Below are positions 39,546-45,277 of a DNA stretch of 45,277 nucleotides, in pieces. This DNA comes from Gammaproteobacteria bacterium (GTDB lineage: Bacteria; Pseudomonadota; Gammaproteobacteria; Steroidobacterales; Steroidobacteraceae). The stretch is from positions 1-45,277 of the forward strand of contig JAQGOG010000140.1 of the NCBI GenBank assembly GCA_028293765.1. The letters are read 5' to 3'. Position numbers and translations under genes: made by a program. Within the stretch, counting starts at the first letter, position 1, and every line of letters begins with the position of its first letter. Under the pieces are notes generated by a model. It was not told the DNA's origin and ran no database searches. It saw nothing but the letters and a program-made list of their open reading frames with translations.

Positions 39546-41399
39546 TCAGGTGCCCGTCGCTTCCAATGCCTCGAGCAGGGGATCATGCTCGGTGAGGTCA
39601 AGCGGCTCGCCGGACAGATACCGGCGGCACTGCTCTTCGGGCACTGGCTTCGCGAACAGATAGCCCTGCGCCAGGGAACAGCCGAGCTGCCGCAGCTTCT
39701 CGAGTTGCTGCCAACCCTCGATACCCTCGGCCACTACCTGGATGTTGAGATGGCGAGCCATCGCAATGATGGCGCCCACGATCGCAAGATCGCTCATGTC
39801 AGTAACCAGGTCGCGCACGAAGCTGCGGTCGATCTTCAGATAATCCACGCGCCAGCGCTTGAGATACGAGAGGCTGGAGTATCCAGTGCCGAAGTCATCG
39901 ATGGCTATACGCACACCAAGCTCCCGCAGGCGCCCTACTGCGTCCTCGTTGGATTCGCCAGTACGCCCCTCGCGCCGCTCGAATACGGCGCTCTCGGTCA
40001 ACTCGAGCTGCAGCATCTTCGGGCTGACACCATGCTGCTGCGTAAGCCTCGTGATCGTCGCCGGCAGATTGGACCGCTGCAGCTGCACCGCCGATATGTT
40101 GACTGCGACGGGCACCTGCACGCATCCCACCTGACGCCAACGCGCAATGTCCTCCACCGCGCGCGCCAGAACAAACTCGCCGATCGGCACGATGAGCCCG
40201 GCCTCTTCCGCGACCGCAACGAACCGCTCCGGCGGCACGAATCCATGCGACGGATGCTTCCAGCGCAGCAGTGACTCGAGCGCAACCACGCGACTCGTCT
40301 GGATATCCACGATCGGCTGGTAGTGCACATCGAGCTGCCCCGTCTGCAGCGCCGTGCGCAAGCTCGTCTCGATCGCCATGCGCTCCTTCAAGCGCCGCGC
40401 CATGATCGGACTGAAGAGTTGGAAATTGTTGCGCCCCCGATCCTTCGCCTGATACATCGCGGTGTCGGAGTGTCGGAGCAGCTCACCCATGTCCGAGCCG
40501 TCACGGGGGTAGAGGCTCACCCCAATACTCGCGGTCGTCACGAGCGGCCGGCCATCGACGATCACCGGAGCTGACAGAGCCTCGGTAATCCGGCCCGCCG
40601 CCTCATTCACCTGGTCCGTGTTCTTCACGGTCTTCAGCACGACGATGAACTCATCGCCGCCCATGCGCACGACCATGTCTTCCGTGCGCATCGTCTCCCG
40701 TATGCGCTGCGCGACCGCCTTCAGCAGCTTGTCGCCCGTCTCATGTCCACGCGAGTCGTTAATGTGCTTGAAGCGATCGAGATCGAGAAACAGCACCGCG
40801 AGCATCGCGCTGGTGCGCTTCGCTTCCGCGATCGCGCCCGGCAAGTGAGCTGCCAGATACAAACGATTCGGCAGACCCGTCAACTGATCGTGGTGCGCGA
40901 GGTGATCAAGGCGCTGCTGCTTCTCCAGCAGCTGCGCTTCGACCTTTCGGCGTACCGTTACGTCGTGCGCCGCCAGCACGAGCAGGTGGCGCTTCCCCAG
41001 GTCCAGGCGCTGCACAGTTACTTCGACACTGCGGAGGGCGCCGGTCTTGGAGCGCTGGCAGATTTCGAAGGGCAGCCGTAGGTTGGGATCGCGGAGCCTG
41101 CGGATCAGCGCTTCCGGCTCGCCGCTCTCATCGGTGAACAGCTGGGCGACGCTCACTCCACACACTTCGCTCAGCGTATAGCCAAGGCTACGCTGTAATG
41201 AAGCATTCGCGTCGATGACCTTCAGGCTGGCGGCGTCGACGATGAGCACGCTGTTAGGCGATTGTTCAAAGGCTGCGCGATGCGCCGCGTCGGCACGTCC
41301 GAAGTCTTTTCGAGAGTGCACGCGGAGCCACCAGATCCCGAAGGCCGCGGCCGCGATGACCGCCAATGCGGCAAGCCCGATTAAAAACTGATTCACCAT
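39546..41399 (-). CDS. Membrane PAS-GGDEF-EAL protein (cyclic di-GMP turnover)
   Basis: 617 residues from ATG 41,397-41,399 (GGGGG just upstream); the longer frame to 41,477 has no ribosome site. One N-terminal helix (QFLIGLAALAVIAAAAFGIW) is followed by a PAS domain (about 40-150), a GGDEF domain with intact RMGGDEFIVVL and LFLDLDRFKHIND, and an EAL domain. In the latter the signature is ESL (RVVALESLLRWKHP) in place of EAL, but the metal- and catalysis-linked residues in VAVNISAVQL, LQLELTES, AIDDFGTGYSSL, LKIDRSFVRDL and VVAEGIE are present. It may therefore both make and hydrolyse c-di-GMP, controlled by the PAS domain. Confidence 0.95.
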   Translation of the reverse strand: MVNQFLIGLAALAVIAAAAFGIWWLRVHSRKDFGRADAAHRAAFEQSPNSVLIVDAASLKVIDANASLQRSLGYTLSEVCGVSVAQLFTDESGEPEALIRRLRDPNLRLPFEICQRSKTGALRSVEVTVQRLDLGKRHLLVLAAHDVTVRRKVEAQLLEKQQRLDHLAHHDQLTGLPNRLYLAAHLPGAIAEAKRTSAMLAVLFLDLDRFKHINDSRGHETGDKLLKAVAQRIRETMRTEDMVVRMGGDEFIVVLKTVKNTDQVNEAAGRITEALSAPVIVDGRPLVTTASIGVSLYPRDGSDMGELLRHSDTAMYQAKDRGRNNFQLFSPIMARRLKERMAIETSLRTALQTGQLDVHYQPIVDIQTSRVVALESLLRWKHPSHGFVPPERFVAVAEEAGLIVPIGEFVLARAVEDIARWRQVGCVQVPVAVNISAVQLQRSNLPATITRLTQQHGVSPKMLQLELTESAVFERREGRTGESNEDAVGRLRELGVRIAIDDFGTGYSSLSYLKRWRVDYLKIDRSFVRDLVTDMSDLAIVGAIIAMARHLNIQVVAEGIEGWQQLEKLRQLGCSLAQGYLFAKPVPEEQCRRYLSGEPLDLTEHDPLLEALEATGT

Positions 41400-41534
41400 A
41401 CCCCCATCCGTGACTGCCGAGTTTGGGGGATAGGGCATTCGCGGGGCCGTGCCGCTGCGCACATTTTGTGCGCCCATGCATCAATGGGTGAAAACCCGCA
41501 CGGGTGCCGGCCCGCGCGCGGCCGAAATAGCACT

Positions 41535-42365
41535 TCAGGTGTTCAGTACTGCGGATTCTTCGAATGTGACGACGCAATCGGAGCCCGCCTCGAGCACGCT
41601 CCCGCTCCCGGTAGCGATAACAGCGTTCTCGCCAAAGGTCACGCCGCGCAGAGCACGGTCGAAGCGGAAGGTACGCAGTACAGGGAAAGGGTCGGTCGAG
41701 GGCGCGCCGCTAAGATGATCGACCGAAGGAATTATGCAGCGCGTGCAGGGCTTCACGAGACGCAAGGTAATGTCCCCAATACGCAAGGAATCGATACGAT
41801 CTTCGGCGAAGGCGGGCAACCCGCTCAGCACGAGATTTGGCCGAAATCGGTCCATTGGGATGGCCTGCGGAAGCCGCTGGTTGAGGTACGCAAGGGATGC
41901 CTCGTTGCACACGAGAACGGGGAAGCCATCGGGAAACGCCACGGGCGCGTAGGTGCTTCCGGCGAACTTGGGATTGGCCGCCCGCTCCATCAGCGGCGAC
42001 ACGCGAACGAGCCTGATGGATTGCCCGAGAGCCCGGCCCAGCCACTCGCTCGCCACGAGACCTTGGTCTAGAGCTGTACAGACATAATCCCAGACGCGAA
42101 CCGGAATGGCCTCACCCCGTGGCTCGAGCGGCAGCCGAAGCGGCGGCAGATCAGCTGTCGTGAGGGTCAGGGAATCAGCGCCAATCTCGGGCACGATGCG
42201 CGCGAGCTGCGGGTGCGTCCTCTGAGTGATGAACTTCCCATCGGCATCGACGAGCATCCAATGGCGGTCCCACTCGAAGCCGCCTGCGGTGATCCGTACA
42301 CGCGTCCTGGGCATGCCGCGCGCGGATTTCACGGGATAGATGTAGAGGCCCGTCACAGTCGCCAT
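41535..42365 (-). CDS. MOSC domain-containing protein (YcbX/mARC-like)
   Basis: 276 residues from ATG 42,363-42,365 with GGAG six bases upstream. The N-terminal beta-barrel (GLYIYPVKSARGM, FEWDRHWMLVDADGKFITQR) and the C-terminal MOSC domain (DRFRPNLVLSG, KPCTRCIIPSVDH) are both complete. The Cys in KPCTRC is the likely molybdenum-cofactor ligand. Relatives such as YcbX and mARC reduce N-hydroxylated compounds; YcbX also carries a ferredoxin domain, which this protein lacks, so it needs an external electron donor. Confidence 0.93.
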   Translation of the reverse strand: MATVTGLYIYPVKSARGMPRTRVRITAGGFEWDRHWMLVDADGKFITQRTHPQLARIVPEIGADSLTLTTADLPPLRLPLEPRGEAIPVRVWDYVCTALDQGLVASEWLGRALGQSIRLVRVSPLMERAANPKFAGSTYAPVAFPDGFPVLVCNEASLAYLNQRLPQAIPMDRFRPNLVLSGLPAFAEDRIDSLRIGDITLRLVKPCTRCIIPSVDHLSGAPSTDPFPVLRTFRFDRALRGVTFGENAVIATGSGSVLEAGSDCVVTFEESAVLNT

Positions 42366-42440
42366 CGGCTACTCCGTCATTGCACGCTTGTGCGGCGGAC
42401 ACGTGTGCCAAGGCCAAGTCTGCCATATGCTCGGAAAAGT

Positions 42441-42956
42441 ATGGCCTTACTGCGCATCGCGCCGAATATCGAGGTCGGGTCCGATCGGGTCCACGGCTGC
42501 ACGCCATGGGCGGCGCAATTACTCGTACTGTTTTTATATAGCCGCTGCGTGACAATCAATCGCCGCAGCCAGCAGGTGCTGGTCGCAACCCGCTGGTTTT
42601 GGTTCTGGCGCAGCGAGCGAACGATTCCCTTCAACAGGGTGAGCCGCATCATCTACCGCGCCCAGGCACTGCCGAGCGCCTCGCCGCTGAGCTATCTGTC
42701 GTTAGTGGCGAACTCCGGCACCTCCGACTCGGCGTTCTTCCTCATCGCGATCGCGATCAAGGCCGCGGCCGAAGACCGGCGCGCCAGCGACGAGCTCACT
42801 CTGTTCTCGGTCTGGGAGCAACAACCCAGGGAGCGCAACTGGGTGGACAGACTCGGCGGCATGAGTGAAAACTCCGTCAGCATCGGCGACGAATGCTCCG
42901 GCGCAATCGTCGACATCCTGCAGGAGTACCTCGGCGTACCGATAGCCTCGCATTGA
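42441..42956 (+). CDS. Conserved-looking protein of unknown function
   Basis: 171 residues from ATG 42,441 (GGAAAA upstream). No signal peptide or clear membrane helix is present apart from two moderate hydrophobic stretches (AAQLLVLFLYSRCVTI and SAFFLIAIAIKAAAED). The pattern NRRSQQVLVATRWFWFWRSE, RTIPFNRVSRIIYRAQ looks like a PH-like beta domain that senses or modulates a membrane component. I do not recognise a family name. The divergent MOSC gene starts 75 bases away. Confidence 0.65.
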   Translation: MALLRIAPNIEVGSDRVHGCTPWAAQLLVLFLYSRCVTINRRSQQVLVATRWFWFWRSERTIPFNRVSRIIYRAQALPSASPLSYLSLVANSGTSDSAFFLIAIAIKAAAEDRRASDELTLFSVWEQQPRERNWVDRLGGMSENSVSIGDECSGAIVDILQEYLGVPIASH

Positions 42957-43109
42957 GACAGGGCGACCGTAACCGTTCGGGGATTACGCCTTGACGCCAC
43001 GCAACGGGCTAATCGGCGGAGCGTAGAGTCCATGACCTCAGCTTTACAGCGCGCTGCTTACGCGTAGCATCCTCGAGCACTACAAGCGAGGTACCTTTGG
43101 GGGAGCGAG

Positions 43110-44981
43110 ATGGCGGAAGGCTTGCTTGGCGGAATCCTCGGGGACGAGGAGGAGAAGCCGGAAGTAGAGGCTCTAGAGGCCCTGGCTCGCGCTGAAGCGT
43201 TCGCAGCGGCCGTAGCCGCCCGGCTGTCGGGAAATGATTCTGGCGTTGCGCAGAAGACCGAGGTCTTCCTGGAGAAGCAGGCGCAGCTCCTCGAGATTCA
43301 AGCTGCGCATCTCAAAGACGAACACGCGTTGCGCCTTTCCCATCTGCGTAATCAACTGCGCGAGGAGAGGATCCGACGGGTCGGCTTGCGCCTGCGCGTT
43401 GCATTCCAATTCTTTATCGCGCTGCTCGCAACCGTGCTCACTGCTGGCGTCGTCGTGATGCTGCGGGATGCGTTTACCTCCCGCAGCGTGGTCGTCGAGC
43501 CCTTTGACGCGCCCCCGGCACTGGCCGCAGGCGGCGTGTCCGGTAAAGCGGTCGCCTCTGGCCTACTCGACGAATTGCGACGTCTCCAGAATGCCACGCG
43601 TGCCGACGCCTCGAAGCGTGACCTCGCCAACGCCTGGACGGGGGAGATCAAGCTCGCCGTGCCGGAGACCGGTATTTCCCTTGGCGAGATGTCCCGGATG
43701 CTCAAGGCGCGTTTCGGGCACGACTTGCACATCGATGGCGAACTCGTCCAGACCGAAACGGACGGCCTCGCGCTCACGGTCCGCGGTGACGGTGTTGCGC
43801 CCAAGACTTTCACGGGCTCCGCAGGCGACCTCGCCAAGCTGACTGTCGGGGCGGCCGAGTACGTTTATGCCCAGTCGGAGCCGGTACTCTGGGCTTACTA
43901 CCTCAGCAGCCGGGGTCGCAACGAGGAAGCGATTGCTTTCAGCCGCTTATCGCTCGCAGGCGCTGAGATGGCGGACCGGCCCTACCTCCTCAATACGTGG
44001 GCCAACGCTCTTGCCAGCATCGGGCAACCGCACGAGGCGCTTTCGCTCTATCGCACGGCCCTGAAACTGAAGCCAGACTACTGGGTTGGGCACAACAACG
44101 TCATGAATACGCTTTGGGCGCTCGGTAACGAGGAAGGGGCGTGGCGGGCGGGCGAAGACATGCGGCGAATAGCGGGCGGGAGGCCCGGCCGCGCGCCCGA
44201 AACCTATTACCAGAACGTCGACGTGCTCGTGTGGAATCTCAGGCCGTGGCACGACGCGCTCGCGGCTGATGCCGAAGCCACCGGCGGCGCGGGATCTAAT
44301 GTCGGTGCCGTCGCCGCGATCAGTATTGCCGACGTCGAGGTCCGGCTCCATGACTTGGTGACCGCGCGGATCACGCTGCAAACCGCGAAGGCGGACCTAT
44401 CAGAGGTGAATGGTGCCGTGGCGAGTCACTTTGTGCTCGGGCGACTGGCGGCCGAAGCTGGCGACGTTGGCAAAGCAGCGGAGGAAATGGAAGCCTTTGC
44501 CAAGGGTTATGTCGACCCGACCATCGTCTTCAACTATCCAGGCTACTCGTGTTGGGTTGCGCCTGCCGAGGAAGCCGCCGGGCATCCCGATCACGCCGAC
44601 GCCGTCCTCAAGTCGGCGGGCACCTTTGTTGACTGTTATCGCTTCCGCGGCGACATCCTGGATCACCGAGGCGACTGGGTAGCGGCGCAACGAGCATACG
44701 CCGCCGCCGTGGCGCTGGCGCCGCACCTACCCGCTGGATACTACTCATGGGGTGCTGCGCTGGCACGCCACGGAGATCTCGCGGGAGCTATCGCGAAGTT
44801 CAAGGAGGCAAACCAGCGTGGGTCGCACTGGGCCGATCCGCTCAAAGCGTGGGGCGATGTGCTCCTGAAGCAGGGCCACCCGAAAGAGGCGCTCGTCAAA
44901 TACAACGAGGCGCTCAAGTACGCACCCAACTGGTCGGCACTGAAAGAAACTCGCGAGGCGGCGGTGAAGCCGCGCACGTGA
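43110..44981 (+). CDS. Membrane-anchored TPR protein
   Basis: A 623-residue protein from ATG 43,110 with GGGGGAG upstream. An Ala/Glu-rich helical region (about 15-90, possibly coiled coil: EKQAQLLEIQAAHLKDEHAL) precedes one membrane helix (VAFQFFIALLATVLTAGVVV, about 97-118). The outer part has a non-TPR domain (about 130-250) and then TPR-like repeats: RGRNEEAIAFSRLSLAGAEM, GQPHEALSLYRTALKLKPDY and, at the end, GHPKEALVKYNEALKYAPNW. TPRs bind other proteins. Function unknown; the lone position next to the 5S gene gives no clue. Confidence 0.85.
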   Translation: MAEGLLGGILGDEEEKPEVEALEALARAEAFAAAVAARLSGNDSGVAQKTEVFLEKQAQLLEIQAAHLKDEHALRLSHLRNQLREERIRRVGLRLRVAFQFFIALLATVLTAGVVVMLRDAFTSRSVVVEPFDAPPALAAGGVSGKAVASGLLDELRRLQNATRADASKRDLANAWTGEIKLAVPETGISLGEMSRMLKARFGHDLHIDGELVQTETDGLALTVRGDGVAPKTFTGSAGDLAKLTVGAAEYVYAQSEPVLWAYYLSSRGRNEEAIAFSRLSLAGAEMADRPYLLNTWANALASIGQPHEALSLYRTALKLKPDYWVGHNNVMNTLWALGNEEGAWRAGEDMRRIAGGRPGRAPETYYQNVDVLVWNLRPWHDALAADAEATGGAGSNVGAVAAISIADVEVRLHDLVTARITLQTAKADLSEVNGAVASHFVLGRLAAEAGDVGKAAEEMEAFAKGYVDPTIVFNYPGYSCWVAPAEEAAGHPDHADAVLKSAGTFVDCYRFRGDILDHRGDWVAAQRAYAAAVALAPHLPAGYYSWGAALARHGDLAGAIAKFKEANQRGSHWADPLKAWGDVLLKQGHPKEALVKYNEALKYAPNWSALKETREAAVKPRT

Positions 44982-45066
44982 TGTGGGGCGCCGCTTTTCG
45001 CGGGCAAAAACCACGCTTGTTGCCCGAAGCGCGCAGCCCGCGTGCTCAACAACACTCGAGGCGCGC

Positions 45067-45094
45067 TCGCTGAAAGCGCCGCAGGCGTCTTTCA
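45067..45094. other. Hairpin after the TPR gene
   Basis: GCTGAAAGCGCC and GGCGTCTTTCAGC pair with one bulged T around a 3-base loop. It lies 85 bases after the TPR stop and has no T tract of its own on the plus strand. It may be a processing or secondary termination structure beside the stronger terminator at 45,108. Confidence 0.45.
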
Positions 45095-45107
45095 GCCCAT
45101 AAAAAAG

Positions 45108-45138
45108 CAAAACCCCCGCCGGTTTCCCGACGGGGGTT
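45108..45138. terminator. Bidirectional intrinsic terminator
   Basis: AAACCCCCGCCGG and CCGACGGGGGTTT form a 13-bp stem with one mismatch. On the minus strand, downstream of 5S rRNA, it is followed by TTGCTTTTTT; on the plus strand by CTCTTTT. It should end the rRNA operon and also stop read-through from the TPR gene. Confidence 0.88.
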
Positions 45139-45147
45139 TCTCTTTTA

Positions 45148-45267
45148 GAGCCTGGCAGTGACCTACTCTGGCATGCCTGAAAGGCACACTACCATCGGCG
45201 CAGAGCGTTTTCACTTCCGAGTTCGGAATGGGATCGGGTGGTTCCCGCTCGCTATGGCCGCCAGGCA
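45148..45267 (-). rRNA. rrf: 5S ribosomal RNA
   Basis: About 120 bases, starting TGCCTGGCGGCCATAGCG and ending CACTGCCAGGC, so the two ends pair into helix I. The conserved CCCATTCCGAACTCGGAAGTGAAAC-type loop is present (read on the minus strand). The gene is the distal end of an rRNA operon whose 23S and 16S genes lie to the right of the window. A terminator follows within 15 bases. Confidence 0.97.
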
Positions 45268-45277
45268 AACTGTTTGA

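Noticed and set aside
1-45277. CRISPR array or transposase gene
   Set aside because: No regularly spaced repeat-spacer series was seen and no transposase reading frame was recognised, although rearrangement is evident.

Overview
The window looks like a high-GC gammaproteobacterial chromosome. Its right part carries SPOR protein - coaX - birA next to a tRNA-Thr(UGU) gene, the order that in many Gammaproteobacteria stands just before the tRNA-Tyr/Gly/Thr-tuf operon, and a 5S rRNA gene lies at the right edge. A member of the Nevskiales/Steroidobacteraceae would fit, but that is only an impression from gene content.

Left edge to 32,298 is accessory DNA. An intact tRNA-Thr gene (32,299-32,374, minus strand) is matched by a 44-base direct repeat of its 3' half at 670-713. 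The two repeats bound a segment of about 31.6 kb that has the form of a tRNA-targeted genomic island. No integrase was found inside it. A P4-type tyrosine integrase instead starts just outside the far repeat (506 to beyond base 1), as if a second element is stacked against the first. This is the layout of tandem or cis-mobilizable islands.

From left to right the island holds: a hybrid sensor kinase; ohr and a secreted alpha/beta hydrolase; a TolC-HlyD-ABC permease export operon that has no ATPase gene; an internally deleted propeller-type sensor kinase coupled to a LuxR-type response regulator; a DoxX-like membrane protein; a Tat-exported haloperoxidase-like hydrolase; a heme-containing PQQ dehydrogenase with a porin; a cyclic-nucleotide-binding MscS channel; another response regulator and hydrolase; cytochrome c with a small membrane protein; an AraC regulator; a coupled pair of very large regulators (winged helix-ATPase and LuxR-TPR); a MucR-like regulator; and a full-length propeller sensor kinase. 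Oxidative stress, export, periplasmic alcohol oxidation and signalling dominate.

The island is also littered with debris: pieces of transketolase, response regulators, sensor kinases, doxX and a dehalogenase-like hydrolase, plus two families of operator-like palindromes. Six copies of one family (core TACC-n-CTTT-n-GGGGTA) and three of the other (CCCTCGAT...ATCGAGGG beside TACCTTGGGGG) were seen, all between 838 and 23,108, with one further related palindrome at 28,291. Their association with kinase, regulator and doxX sequences suggests a local two-component regulon that has been repeatedly duplicated and rearranged.

From 32,299 rightwards the window is ordinary core chromosome: tRNA-Thr, SPOR protein, coaX, birA, plsY, an amidinotransferase-family protein, a divergent exonuclease-DNA ligase pair, a GGDEF-EAL protein, a MOSC protein, two uncharacterised proteins (one with TPRs), a bidirectional terminator and 5S rRNA.
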